A DNA stretch of 64,000 nucleotides from Alkalibacterium putridalgicola (GCF_900109825.1 NZ_FOBL01000007.1:24152-88151); one strand, 5' to 3'. Counted from the stretch's first letter, positions 9,636-18,710 are shown. Notes: a model not told the origin generated them from the sequence alone. Made by a program: numbers and translations.

Positions 9636-10530
9636 GACTCATTTCCTCGCTTTCGCTTTCTCCAGACTGGATCAGTTCTGGATCCAGCAGTTCGTAATCT
9701 TTTTCTCTCAAGCCGTCGATAATAGCAGGGGTGGCTTCTTTGGTCCACTCCCGGTCATGCATGAGCAGGTTGGACCCTGATACGAGAAGGTTCGTATTGG
9801 TCATGATGTCAGCTAAAGCCTCGGCATTCTGATAATCGGCTTCCCAGTCATAACCGTATGTCCAGTTCATCAGCGCCATACCGTCTTCTTTGACCACTTC
9901 TTTAGAGTAATCGGTGTTCTGGCCAAAAGGAGCTCTGAAGAAACGGGGGCGTACGCCGATGATTTCTTCGACCAGGTCACTGGTTTTAAGTATTTCTTCT
10001 TTCTGCTTTTCTTCAGATAAAGAAGGCAGGCTTGGATGCGTGTGGGAATGGTTCCCGATCGTAAAGCCCATTTCATGGATTTCCTTCAGCATATCTTTGC
10101 CTTCATCGCTTTCAAGATACATCCCATTGACAAAGAAGATCGCCGGGGCATCTTTTTCAGCTAAAACGTGGGCGATTTCTACCGCATGCTTGTCCGGGGC
10201 ATCATCATAGGTCAAGAGGGCGACCTTCTTGTTGGCCTCTTTGCCATCCAGCACATTGATGTAGGCAAAATTGTCACTTACTTCATATAAGTATTCGGGC
10301 GCTTCCACCACTTCACTATCTTCATCTGATTCTTCATCAGTATTTTCTTCCAGTTCTTCTGTTTCTTCGTCAGACATTTCGTCGTCTGTCTCCGTTGAGA
10401 CTTCTTCGCCGGAAACATCTTCTTGTGTCGCTTCTTCGTCAGTTTCTGGGGTTACTTCGCTTTCTGCCGCTTCACAGGCCGTCAAAACAAGGGTGGAAGC
10501 AAGCAGGGTAGAGAGTATCAGTTTTTTCAT
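9628..10530 (-). CDS. Polysaccharide deacetylase lipoprotein (NodB domain)
   Basis: A 300-residue lipoprotein: signal peptide with lipobox LTAC (Cys19), a strongly acidic linker at about 20-76, then a NodB-type carbohydrate esterase family 4 domain. Motif 1 reads TYDDAPD (107-113) instead of the usual TFDDGP, motif 2 is HSHTHPSLP (161-169) with the metal-binding histidines intact, and motif 3 is FRAPFG (198-203). It should remove acetyl groups from a surface glycan such as peptidoglycan; the substrate is not shown. It lies between the YkyA-like lipoprotein gene (12 bases) and the glycoside hydrolase gene (8-base overlap), so the three probably form one operon. Confidence 0.9.
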   Translation of the reverse strand: MKKLILSTLLASTLVLTACEAAESEVTPETDEEATQEDVSGEEVSTETDDEMSDEETEELEENTDEESDEDSEVVEAPEYLYEVSDNFAYINVLDGKEANKKVALLTYDDAPDKHAVEIAHVLAEKDAPAIFFVNGMYLESDEGKDMLKEIHEMGFTIGNHSHTHPSLPSLSEEKQKEEILKTSDLVEEIIGVRPRFFRAPFGQNTDYSKEVVKEDGMALMNWTYGYDWEADYQNAEALADIMTNTNLLVSGSNLLMHDREWTKEATPAIIDGLREKDYELLDPELIQSGESESEEMSHD

Positions 10531-10542
10531 CAGTCAGTCTCC

Positions 10543-11184
10543 TTATTCTTCGCTGAGTTCAGTTTCAATAGACGATTGCAGTTCAGACAAGCGTTCGTCC
10601 AGATCGACAAGGATTTCATCCAGGTTCATTAATGGTTCTCTCAAGCTTTCACGTTCTTCATTGAGTGTTTCGATGCCATTGACAAAGTCGTCGTATGTGG
10701 CTTCTTCATCTGAGATCTCCGCAAAGAATTCTCTTTCACCTTCTAAAGTCTGATAGTATGTATCGACATAAGTGGAAAGACTTTCTTCAAAATCGTACAC
10801 GACCGTATCGACTCCTTGGATCTGTTCCTGTTCCAGGCTTTCGCCGTCATAAGTTGCCAGGATCTCCTGCTGAGTTTCCAGATCATTTTCCACGGCTTCC
10901 AGATCGGCTAAGATTTCTTCTCTTGCAGTGATATTTTCAAAGACAGGGGACGATTCATCCTGCAGTGTCGCTAATTCCTCATCTGTTTCAAGGGTTTCAC
11001 TGAACAGTTCCTGCAGCTCGGTCTCTGTTTGTGCCAGTTGATTGATATCTGCCACCGCTTCATCTGTGATGCGTTCGATTTCAGTTGTCGCTTCCTGCAC
11101 TTCGCCCAGGTTTTCTGAATCACAGCCGGCCAGTACGATCGGCACCGCTGAGAGTGAGAGAAGGACCCACTTTTTAGTTGTCAT
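10543..11184 (-). CDS. YkyA-like cell-wall lipoprotein
   Basis: The protein has 213 residues with lipobox VLAGC (Cys21). The rest is an almost wholly helical, acidic chain rich in Glu, Leu and Gln (for example ETLETDEELATLQDE), likely a coiled coil at the outer membrane face. The layout fits the YkyA family of putative cell-wall-binding lipoproteins, for which no activity is firmly known. It is the first gene of the minus-strand group of three exported proteins. An ATTAAATGACA start region and an AGGAGAT ribosome binding site are visible on the minus strand at about 11185-11200. Confidence 0.78.
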   Translation of the reverse strand: MTTKKWVLLSLSAVPIVLAGCDSENLGEVQEATTEIERITDEAVADINQLAQTETELQELFSETLETDEELATLQDESSPVFENITAREEILADLEAVENDLETQQEILATYDGESLEQEQIQGVDTVVYDFEESLSTYVDTYYQTLEGEREFFAEISDEEATYDDFVNGIETLNEERESLREPLMNLDEILVDLDERLSELQSSIETELSEE

Positions 11185-11420
11185 TTAATAATCTCCTTTA
11201 GCAGTTTAGTCTCATAATTATAATTTAAAGCATCTTGTAGAGTATAGCAAATATTTACCGTAAATAAAACGCTTTTATACAGATTTTGTTCTAATCTAAT
11301 AATATTGTAAAAGAAATAGCTCTTTATCCTGAGATTTATATGGATAAAAGTAAATCAAGGTAGGTTTTGACTCGAAAATATTGTACAATAATAGAAGGTT
11401 CACTAATAAAGGAGTTCACT

Positions 11421-11897
11421 ATGCTGATATATTATATAATTTCACTTATTATTGTCGGGATCGATCAGTTTACGAAATACCTGACTGTTCAGAACATCCC
11501 CTTACATGAAACACTGGAAGTCATTCCTTCTTTTTTATCCTTCACCTATCACCAGAATACGGGTGCGGCCTGGAGTATGCTGGAAGGGCAGATGATTTTC
11601 TTCTATATCGTCACCTTGATCGTTATCGGCGTCATCGTGTATTACATGCAGACTTACGGTAGACAAGACAAGGTTTTTGCCTTTTCGCTGAGTCTGATCC
11701 TGGGTGGGGCTGTCGGGAACTTCATCGACCGGCTGTTCCTTCAATATGTGGTCGATATGATCCGCGTCGAGTTCATTGATTTTCCGATCTTCAATGTGGC
11801 GGATATGTCTTTGACCATAGGTGTGACATTGATGGTGATTTACCTGTTCTTTGACGAATGGAAAGAATACAGACAGAAGAAAGTTGGAAAGAATTAA
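11421..11897 (+). CDS. lspA: Lipoprotein signal peptidase (signal peptidase II)
   Basis: LspA is a four-helix membrane aspartic protease that cleaves prolipoproteins after lipidation, such as the several lipoproteins in this window. The start at 11421 is chosen because AAAGGAG lies just upstream; it gives 158 residues, the family length. Conserved pieces are GIDQFTKYL, TYHQNTGAAWSML, GGAVGNFIDRLFL and FPIFNVADMSLTIG, which hold the two catalytic aspartates. The stop is followed at once by the rluD ATG, as in the common lspA-rluD-pyrR order of Firmicutes. Confidence 0.95.
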   Translation: MLIYYIISLIIVGIDQFTKYLTVQNIPLHETLEVIPSFLSFTYHQNTGAAWSMLEGQMIFFYIVTLIVIGVIVYYMQTYGRQDKVFAFSLSLILGGAVGNFIDRLFLQYVVDMIRVEFIDFPIFNVADMSLTIGVTLMVIYLFFDEWKEYRQKKVGKN

Positions 11898-12803
11898 ATG
11901 GATAAGACAAAAACATTTCACATATCAAATGAAACCGGACGCCTGGATAAATTCTTGAGTGACGAATTAAACGAACATTCACGCAGTCAGGTCCAGTCCT
12001 GGATCAAAGAGGGTCTGGTCACTGTCAACGATGAAGAAGCAAAGGCAAACTACAAGATCCAAAACGGAGACATCATCCATGTCACGATGAAAGAGCCGGA
12101 AGAGATCGATGCACAGCCGGAAGATATCGCCATCGATATCGTTTATGAAGATGCCGATGTCGTTGTTGTCAATAAAGCATCCGGCATGGTCGTCCATCCG
12201 TCTATCGGTCACGCAAGCGGGACCCTGGTCAATGCGCTGTTGTATCATGTGAAAGATCTGTCAGGGATCAACGGGAAAATCCGTCCCGGCATCGTTCACC
12301 GTATCGATAAAGACACCTCAGGTCTTTTGATGGTGGCTAAAAACGATCTGGCTCACGAAAAGCTGGCTGAACAGCTGCAGGAGAAGACAGCCAAACGGGA
12401 ATACATCGCTTTAGTCCATGGCGTCATCGAAAACGACAAAGGGACCATAGATGCCCCGATCGGCAGAGACCCGAAAAATCGTAAAAAATTCACCGTCATT
12501 CAAGGCGGCAAAGAGTCCGTGACTCATTTTGAAGTGATCGAGCGTTTCAGCGAATATACGTTGCTGCGTTTGAATCTGGAAACTGGACGCACACATCAGA
12601 TCCGCGTGCATCTGGAATATATCGGTCACCGTATGGCCGGCGACCCATTGTATGGGCCTCGAAAAACACTGGAAGGGGAAGGGCAGTTCCTTCATGCCGC
12701 ATCCTTGTCATTCGTCCATCCCAGAACTGGGGAACAATTGACATTCACAGCACCCCTGCCGGATGACTTTAATGAAACACTTGACTGGGTAAGACGACGT
12801 TAA
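11898..12803 (+). CDS. rluD: RluD-family 23S rRNA pseudouridine synthase
   Basis: The protein has 301 residues. An N-terminal S4 RNA-binding domain (GRLDKFLSDEL to NYKIQNGDIIHVTM) precedes the catalytic domain. Catalytic motif II is HRIDKDTSGLLMVAK with the active Asp, followed by ETGRTHQIRVHL. RluD family enzymes convert specific uridines of large-subunit rRNA to pseudouridine. The start codon directly abuts the lspA stop, so translation is probably coupled. It corresponds to Bacillus YlyB by context. Exact target uridines cannot be read from the sequence. Confidence 0.94.
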   Translation: MDKTKTFHISNETGRLDKFLSDELNEHSRSQVQSWIKEGLVTVNDEEAKANYKIQNGDIIHVTMKEPEEIDAQPEDIAIDIVYEDADVVVVNKASGMVVHPSIGHASGTLVNALLYHVKDLSGINGKIRPGIVHRIDKDTSGLLMVAKNDLAHEKLAEQLQEKTAKREYIALVHGVIENDKGTIDAPIGRDPKNRKKFTVIQGGKESVTHFEVIERFSEYTLLRLNLETGRTHQIRVHLEYIGHRMAGDPLYGPRKTLEGEGQFLHAASLSFVHPRTGEQLTFTAPLPDDFNETLDWVRRR

Positions 12804-12822
12804 AAAAGTGAAAGGAGACTGA

Positions 12823-13371
<549 letters not shown>

Positions 13372-13382
13372 TCAGTACACAT

Positions 13383-13425
13383 AAAAAGATGCCCGTGAGG
13401 ATTCGAAACTCACGGGCATCTTTTT
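13383..13425. terminator. Bidirectional terminator between pyrR and the sortase gene
   Basis: A perfect 17-bp stem (13383-13399 with 13409-13425; core GATGCCCGTGAG) is flanked by an A run on one side and a T run on the other. It can stop both the plus-strand pyrR operon and the minus-strand sortase gene, which ends six bases later. Confidence 0.92.
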
Positions 13426-13430
13426 ATTAC

Positions 13431-14198
13431 TTAATCTGTGACTTCATATGCATGGACATAGACGCGACCGTCATCGACCGAATAGTTACAGGATATCAGG
13501 GTCAGCAGTTTCTGATCCTCTTTGAATTCCGATTCGATAGGGTAGGCTGAGTCAGCTTTTAACTTTTCATAGTACGTTTTCAGTTCGCTATCTTCGAAAG
13601 AGGTCCTTATATAGTCGGAACCGGCGGACGCGATGTGAACGGAGAAGATTTTATACGTACGATCCGTGTACGGATCCTGAAAACTGATCGTCGGATTCTT
13701 TTTGGTAAAGTCTTCTGTCATGAACTTGTCCAGGTCTGCAAACATCAGTCCGGGCTGGGTGTAGTGACCATATAAAATAGTGTGGTCGTCCAGGCCCATC
13801 CCGACATTGCGGTAGTCCATGAAAATCGAGCCCAGGATATGTTCTTCTTTATAAAAGTCGTGTTCCAGGTAGAATTCATTATCCTGCCCTCTGACGACAG
13901 GATAGTCGATGACGGTCCCACCGATTTTGAGCCAGCCCACGTAATCTGAATTCAGTTCATAATAGTCGGCTGACGGGTTGGCCAGGAAGGAGAATGCATT
14001 GGATCCTGGAACAGGCTTATCTGGTTCAGACGTATCCACCGGAAAAATCGAGGCTTCCGTTGGTCGCGTTTCATTGATATCAGTAGTTGGAGGAGGGACG
14101 TCGGCCGTAGAGGATTGTTCCAAATGTGAACGGATACTTAGGTTGAGAAGCAGCAGAAACACTGTCGCCAAGGCAAGCAGAAGTGTTTTTCTTTTCAT
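13431..14198 (-). CDS. Sortase (class B-like)
   Basis: A membrane-anchored transpeptidase with one N-terminal helix (residues 5-21), a proline/threonine-rich stalk and a sortase barrel. The catalytic triad is visible: His in ILYGHYTQPG (His145), Cys in LLTLISCNYS (Cys237) and Arg in DDGRVYVHAYE (Arg245). The spacing and LGSIFMDYRN segment fit class B or a related class rather than the housekeeping class A. I prefer the ATG at 14198 because GGAGGGA lies just upstream; a longer start ten codons earlier lacks this. It is divergent from a fasciclin protein with a VPETG sorting-like tail, so that is its most likely substrate (inference). Confidence 0.9.
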   Translation of the reverse strand: MKRKTLLLALATVFLLLLNLSIRSHLEQSSTADVPPPTTDINETRPTEASIFPVDTSEPDKPVPGSNAFSFLANPSADYYELNSDYVGWLKIGGTVIDYPVVRGQDNEFYLEHDFYKEEHILGSIFMDYRNVGMGLDDHTILYGHYTQPGLMFADLDKFMTEDFTKKNPTISFQDPYTDRTYKIFSVHIASAGSDYIRTSFEDSELKTYYEKLKADSAYPIESEFKEDQKLLTLISCNYSVDDGRVYVHAYEVTD

Positions 14199-14253
14199 CG
14201 CGATCCCTCCTTTGAAAAAGATTAACAAATTATCATTAATTCGAGGTGTTTAG

Positions 14254-14310
14254 AATTGACTCTGTTATTTTATATCTTTATTTTAGGGTTGTAAATTTGT
14301 TGAGTCAATT
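14254..14310. promoter_or_regulatory. Inverted repeat in the sortase/fasciclin divergent region
   Basis: AATTGACTC (14254-14262) and its perfect reverse complement GAGTCAATT (14302-14310) are 39 bases apart, in the 146-base gap between the divergent genes. The left arm contains a TTGACT -35-like box for the fasciclin gene. A regulator site for both genes or a leader-RNA stem would each fit; neither is shown. Confidence 0.4.
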
Positions 14311-14344
14311 TTACCATCTTATACCAGAGAAGGAGAGTGTCACC

Positions 14345-14998
14345 ATGTCAAAATTTGTCAAAGGATTTTCGTCTTTTGTAACCGCTTTCTCAATCACGTT
14401 TGCTCTCGCCCCAACCGCATTTGCTGACAATCATGTAGATGGAGAACAGGACATCGTCGAGATCGCTTTAGGAAACGATGATTTCAGTATTTTGGTCTCT
14501 GCTTTACAGAAAGCTGAACTTGTTGAAACCCTTCAGGGTGAAGGACCGTTCACAGTCTTCGCACCAACCAATGCAGCTTTTGAAGACTTACTGGCCGCAT
14601 TAGACATTACAGCTGAAGAACTGCTGGCTCAACCAGATCTGGCAAACGTCTTGACTTACCACGTTGTACCTGGCAAAGTTTTGGCCGGTGACTTAACTGA
14701 CGGTATGGAAGCTGAAACAGTCAATGGAGAAATGCTGACATTCGACTTAAGCGGTGACCCTATGGTAAATGACTCAATGATCGTGGACACAGACATCGAA
14801 GCAACAAATGGTGTGATTCACGTGATCGACACAGTCCTCGTTCCTGAAAACTTTGAACTGCAGGAAGTAGATATGGAAGAAGAGGACGTGCCTGAAACGG
14901 GTATCGAATCCAACTCGATCTTACTGTTTGGTATGATCGCAGCTGCAGCAGCCTTTGCATTCGTCTTAGTCTACAAACCACTTAAAGAGGAAAAATAA
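14345..14998 (+). CDS. Wall-anchored fasciclin (FAS1) domain protein
   Basis: The protein has 217 residues: a signal peptide probably cleaved after FA (residue 27), one FAS1 domain at about 34-170 ([53 protein letters not shown]), an acidic stretch, then VPETG (182-186), a hydrophobic segment (191-210) and a short charged tail ending KPLKEEK. That C-terminus has the layout of a sortase sorting signal, with V in place of L in LPXTG. FAS1 domains are adhesion modules. The start is chosen at 14345 after GAGAAGGAGAG. The sortase gene lies divergently next to it, and a broken lipoprotein paralogue lies at 38279. Confidence 0.92.
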   Translation: MSKFVKGFSSFVTAFSITFALAPTAFADNHVDGEQDIVEIALGNDDFSILVSALQKAELVETLQGEGPFTVFAPTNAAFEDLLAALDITAEELLAQPDLANVLTYHVVPGKVLAGDLTDGMEAETVNGEMLTFDLSGDPMVNDSMIVDTDIEATNGVIHVIDTVLVPENFELQEVDMEEEDVPETGIESNSILLFGMIAAAAAFAFVLVYKPLKEEK

Positions 14999-15026
14999 TC
15001 ACTCAGTAACTAATTGAATAAAGACG

Positions 15027-15069
15027 AGCAGCAGTCCAGAGATACATTACTGGGCTGCTGCTTTTTTTC
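15027..15069 (+). terminator. Terminator after the fasciclin gene
   Basis: The stem AGCAGCAGTCCAG/CTGGGCTGCTGCT (13 bp, one G-T pair) at 15027-15039 and 15050-15062 is followed by seven T. Confidence 0.92.
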
Positions 15070-15091
15070 GTTTTTATATAAGAATGAGGTG

Positions 15092-15580
15092 AGATCAGGA
15101 AATGCTGTTGGTACTTCTTATAACTCCCTTGATGAAATCGTTCGAGTTCAGGCAGTGGAAGATTCTTTTCGTAACTCCTTGTTTTTTACCAGGTGACTTA
15201 CGAGAAGAAGGCTCATGTTTTAGCATCCCAAAATTTTTTACCACTCCAGTTACTATAAGAAGGCCTTTCTTCTGGCATCTCCAGAGACTAAAAAGGTGGA
15301 GTTAGTAAAAGGATGGGCTTCTTTTATTAACTCAGACCATTATAAAAAAGGGGTTATCAAAAGAACGGCCCTTTTTTAGTAACTCAACCATTTTTGATCA
15401 GATCAGTTAATAGAAGAAGAGCGATCTTTTGGCAACTCCTCCACAGGATTATAACGAGTTTATAAAAGAAAAAACCCCTTCTAGTAACTCCACAGGTCCG
15501 TGGTAATGAGCTGGCATAAAAGGTTTGATCGGTTCCGCCAGCTCACGGTCAGGACAGGTATTCAGTTAATAGAAGAAGAT
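15092..15580. repeat. 52-bp tandem hairpin array 2
   Basis: About ten degenerate units carry AGTT-like starts at 15092, 15145, 15196, 15248, 15300, 15352, 15405, 15457, 15509 and 15564, so the period is 51-53 (last step 55). The clearest unit, 15299-15333, is a hairpin GAGTTAGTAAAAG/CTTTTATTAACTC with 12 of 13 pairs and a 9-base loop, followed by about 17 bases of linker. Another unit (from 15508) has GAGCTGGC pairing with GCCAGCTC. The last unit runs straight into the rqcH terminator. The array fills the gap between the converging fasciclin and rqcH genes. I see no ORF that keeps the repeat. Confidence 0.85.
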
Positions 15581-15622
15581 AAAAAAGCCGTATTCAGGTT
15601 CATTTCACCTGAATACGGCTTT
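15581..15622 (-). terminator. Terminator of rqcH
   Basis: A perfect 16-bp stem AAAGCCGTATTCAGGT/ACCTGAATACGGCTTT (15584-15599, 15607-15622). The A run at 15581-15586 is the T tail on the minus strand, six bases past the rqcH stop. Confidence 0.93.
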
Positions 15623-15628
15623 CCTTAT

Positions 15629-17335
15629 TTAGCTTTTCGGTTTGAGTTCGCGGACTTTCTCATCACTCGGCGTCACGTAATAGGTCGACTGACCTTCATA
15701 AATGACATAGCCGGGTTTGGCTCCGTTAGGCTTTCTGATGTGCTTGACCTGGACGACATCCACCGGAACGGAAGAGGACAGGCGATACTTGCTGTAATAA
15801 GCTGCCAGTACGCAGGCTTCCTCGATCGTTTCTTCGGACGGATCTTCATCCTCGATGATCACGTGGGATCCTGGAATATCCTTGGCGTGAGCCCACCAGT
15901 GTTTTTTGTGCGCCTTTTTCAGCGTCAGTTCGTCGTTCTGGGTATTGTTCTTGCCGACCAGGATACTGACGCCATCTGAAGAAACAAAGGCTTCCGGCTT
16001 GGACTTCTTGTTTTTCTTTCTGCGGTCTTTCTTGCTTTTTTTCTTCTTCAGATAATCGCCTTCCCGCAGTTCGTCGCGAATGTCTTCGATGTCCGAGGTG
16101 GAGGCGATGGACAGCTGCGTGAGCAGGGTATCAAAGTAATTCAGTTCGTGGCGGGTCGATTTCAACTGTTTCGTCACGTGCGTCTTGGCACTCTTCAGCT
16201 TCTGATAGCGCGAGAAATAGTACTGGGCATTTTCCGCCGGTGCTTTCTGCGGGTCCAAATCGATGTCAAGCGGGGCTTCTTCCTCGTAGAAGTTGGGAAG
16301 GGTGATTTTATCGTCGCCCTGATCCACTTCATGGAGATACGCCGTCAGGACTTCGCCTTTGACTTTATATTCATCGGCTTTTTCAGTCTGCTGCAGCTCT
16401 TTCTTCAGTTTCTGGATCTTTTTCTTGTCCTTCTGATACAGGTTTTTAACGAGGTGACTCAGGTCATTGGACTGCTGGTGGACACGATCACGTTCCGCCT
16501 TGTTCTGATAATAGCGGTCCATCAGCTCGCTCAAAGAACCGAATGGGATTTTTTCACCATCAAGATGCAGATAAGGCAGGGGAGAAAAGTATTCCTTCTG
16601 TCCGTCTCGCGTCAGGGTCGGTTCCAGTTTATTGGATTTAAAGGGCGCCATGAAATGCTGGAAGACAGCACTCGGAGCATCATCAGTATGCGTGTCCATC
16701 CGATACGCCAGTTCATTAGCTGAATCTTTACCGAAGCCCTGAAATGTCTGCTGGATCCACTTCACTTTATCTTTGTAATTCAGGTCCGCCACTGGAAAAG
16801 GTCCGTCATAGTCAAACGGATTTTTCCTGTCCTGACTAGGGGCTTCTTTATATTCGGCTCCGGGAAGCAGGGTGCGGTAAGTATTCTGACTCGAAGGGAC
16901 ATGACGGATCGCGTCCACCAGTCTATTGTCTTCTGTATTGACGAGCAGGACATTACTGTGCCGGCCCATGATCTCAACGATCAGGTTAAGATATTCCGTG
17001 TCGCCCAATTCATTGCGTCGCTTGAAGGTGAAGGTCAGGATACGGTCATTCTCTTTCTGTTCGATCGCTTCGATGATTGCGCCATCCAAGTACTTCCTGA
17101 GGACCATGCAGTAGTTAGGTGGCTGAGCAGGATTCTCAAAAGGGATATCTGTCAGCTGGACCCTTGCATACTGGGGATGTGCGGACAGCAGCAGGGATTT
17201 ATTTTTTCGGTTGGCACGGATACGCAGGATCACTTCGTTGTCATAAGGCTGCTGGATTTTTGTGATGCGTCCGCCACTCAGTTCTTCTTCTAATTCATTT
17301 CTTAAACCATGGACAAATAAGCCGTCAAAAGACAT
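15629..17335 (-). CDS. rqcH: RqcH/NFACT ribosome quality-control protein (Rqc2 homologue)
   Basis: RqcH (formerly FbpA) binds stalled 50S subunits carrying peptidyl-tRNA and directs addition of C-terminal alanine tails that mark nascent chains for degradation. The 568 residues show NFACT-N (GGRITKIQQPYDNEV near 21-35, IMGRHSNVLLV near 122-132), the functionally important Asp97-Arg98 pair (ENDRILTF), a central coiled coil rich in Lys, and the C-terminal NFACT-R domain with HWWAHAKDIPGSHVII. A basic KKKKSKKDRRKKNKKSK stretch precedes NFACT-R. It stands alone, with its own terminator within the end of repeat array 2. Confidence 0.95.
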   Translation of the reverse strand: MSFDGLFVHGLRNELEEELSGGRITKIQQPYDNEVILRIRANRKNKSLLLSAHPQYARVQLTDIPFENPAQPPNYCMVLRKYLDGAIIEAIEQKENDRILTFTFKRRNELGDTEYLNLIVEIMGRHSNVLLVNTEDNRLVDAIRHVPSSQNTYRTLLPGAEYKEAPSQDRKNPFDYDGPFPVADLNYKDKVKWIQQTFQGFGKDSANELAYRMDTHTDDAPSAVFQHFMAPFKSNKLEPTLTRDGQKEYFSPLPYLHLDGEKIPFGSLSELMDRYYQNKAERDRVHQQSNDLSHLVKNLYQKDKKKIQKLKKELQQTEKADEYKVKGEVLTAYLHEVDQGDDKITLPNFYEEEAPLDIDLDPQKAPAENAQYYFSRYQKLKSAKTHVTKQLKSTRHELNYFDTLLTQLSIASTSDIEDIRDELREGDYLKKKKSKKDRRKKNKKSKPEAFVSSDGVSILVGKNNTQNDELTLKKAHKKHWWAHAKDIPGSHVIIEDEDPSEETIEEACVLAAYYSKYRLSSSVPVDVVQVKHIRKPNGAKPGYVIYEGQSTYYVTPSDEKVRELKPKS

Positions 17336-17443
17336 ATATCGTCACTCCTATCTATAAAAAACTCTTTTTCAGTATAGCATTAAATAATAGGCCATACCAA
17401 CTTTCATCTTTTCATTGCTCATTCACTGACATCGTGCTATAGT

Positions 17444-17468
17444 TGACGTATACAAATAAACTACGTCA
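17444..17468. promoter_or_regulatory. Likely MarR operator
   Basis: TGACGTA (17444-17450) and its perfect reverse complement TACGTCA (17462-17468) are 11 bases apart and end 14 bases before the marR start. TTGACG at 17443 also looks like a -35 box. A dyad of this size over the promoter fits autorepression by a MarR dimer (inference). Confidence 0.55.
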
Positions 17469-17482
17469 GGAAGAGGGGTATC

Positions 17483-17917
17483 ATGGAAAGCACAGAGAAA
17501 TCACTTCAGTTACTGGAAAAAGTTACCGAATTCAATCATCATTACAAATATTTGACGGATCATTTACTGCATGAACTGGGATTGTCCCATTCAACCATCA
17601 ATCTGATCGAACTGATCGGTGACGATGAAATGACTTTGAAAGAAATCACAAAGAAAAGCCGTCTGGATAAATCGACCGTCAGTCGCCAGATGAACGCGTT
17701 AGTTCGGAAAGAACTGGTCACCAAAACGGCAGGCACCGATAAACGCTATGTTTATTTCAAACTGAACGACAAAGCCAGTGAGGTCTTCAAAAACTATCAC
17801 ACCCAGTTGGAGGAGAAATTTCAGAATATCCTTTCCGGTTGGACCGAAGAGGAAGCGCATATGCTGACCGTGTTACTCGGACGACTGAACCGAAGCATGA
17901 CTAACCGTATGAACTGA
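17483..17917 (+). CDS. MarR-family transcriptional regulator
   Basis: The 144 residues form a winged-helix MarR protein: a dimerisation helix, then LKEITKKSRLDKSTVSRQMNALVRKELVTK (helix-turn-helix plus wing) and TDKRYVYFKLNDKASEVF. GGAAGAGG stands before the ATG. A perfect 7-bp inverted repeat lies 14 bases upstream. The ECF transporter S component follows after 43 bases, so it may be the regulated target along with marR itself. The ligand is unknown. Confidence 0.9.
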   Translation: MESTEKSLQLLEKVTEFNHHYKYLTDHLLHELGLSHSTINLIELIGDDEMTLKEITKKSRLDKSTVSRQMNALVRKELVTKTAGTDKRYVYFKLNDKASEVFKNYHTQLEEKFQNILSGWTEEEAHMLTVLLGRLNRSMTNRMN

Positions 17918-17960
17918 TCTCTGCATTTTGAAACTGATCCAGACAGAAAGAGGTAACGTT

Positions 17961-18563
17961 ATGACATTGAACCGTAAAAAATCTAAACCCCGTCGTATTG
18001 CTTTGCTTGGTATACTAACGGCTATTATTCTTATTCAGAACTTTGTACCATTCTTAGGGAACATCCCGATCCCTCCCTTGAATCCGACCATTATTCATAT
18101 CACTGTCATCGTCGCCACCTTGACGATGAGCACGACAGACGGCATGATCATCGGCGGTATCTGGGGCGTGACCCGAATGATCCGTGCCTATACGATGCCG
18201 GCCTCACCGCTGGATCTATTACTGTGGACGAATCCCATGATCGCGGTGATTCCGCGCATACTGATCGGTCTCTTTACCGGCTGGGCGTATGCCTTCTTTA
18301 AACGTCTCTTCTCGGAAAAAGACAAACTGGCCCTGGCGAGTGCGTCTGTCGTCGGCTCCTTTACGAACACCGTTTTCGTCCTGCTGTTCATTTATCTCTT
18401 TTACGGAGAGACTTATGCACAGGCTATCGATGTCGACATGAGTAATCTGATTGGCGCGCTGGGTGTGATCGTCGGAACGAACGGTGTCGCAGAAGCGATC
18501 GCCGCTGCCATTATCGCTCCACTGGTCACGATCCCGTTAAGAAAAATCACCTATCAAAAATAA
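17961..18563 (+). CDS. ECF transporter substrate-specificity (S) component
   Basis: The roughly 200-residue integral membrane protein has about six hydrophobic segments. The pattern PPLNPTIIHITVIVAT, GGIWGVTRMIRAY, WTNPMIAVIPRILIGLFTGW and GVIVGTNGVAEAIAAA matches S components of energy-coupling-factor vitamin transporters of the group that shares one EcfAA'T module; pantothenate-type S proteins are similar. The substrate cannot be assigned. The start at 17961 has AAAGAGG at the right distance, and an earlier in-frame ATG does not. No ATPase or T component is in the window. Confidence 0.82.
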   Translation: MTLNRKKSKPRRIALLGILTAIILIQNFVPFLGNIPIPPLNPTIIHITVIVATLTMSTTDGMIIGGIWGVTRMIRAYTMPASPLDLLLWTNPMIAVIPRILIGLFTGWAYAFFKRLFSEKDKLALASASVVGSFTNTVFVLLFIYLFYGETYAQAIDVDMSNLIGALGVIVGTNGVAEAIAAAIIAPLVTIPLRKITYQK

Positions 18564-18576
18564 TTTCTATATAAAG

Positions 18577-18626
18577 CTCCGCCGTCTTCCTTTCGCGATC
18601 AGAGAGATAGACGGCGGGGTTTTTTC
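18577..18626 (+). terminator. Terminator after the ECF gene
   Basis: CCGCCGTCT (from 18579) pairs with AGACGGCGG (ending near 18617), followed by GGTTTTTT. It closes the marR-ECF unit. Confidence 0.88.
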
Positions 18627-18710
18627 TGTCTTCAGGGGCTATCAGTTTAAATCATCTTAATATAGTGCTAAATTCTTAGTGTAAACAAAATTTAAAGGAG
18701 GAAAAATGTT

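Noticed and set aside
10271..10753. 160-residue Ser-rich ORF on the plus strand
   Set aside because: It is the complement of the acidic linkers of the lipoprotein genes; Glu codons read backwards give Ser runs. No ribosome binding site.
11367..11420. Upstream start for lspA at 11367
   Set aside because: It adds 18 residues without hydrophobic or conserved content and lacks a ribosome binding site; 11421 has AAAGGAG.
15500..15979. 159-residue plus-strand ORF
   Set aside because: It starts in array 2 and runs antisense through rqcH; no ribosome binding site.
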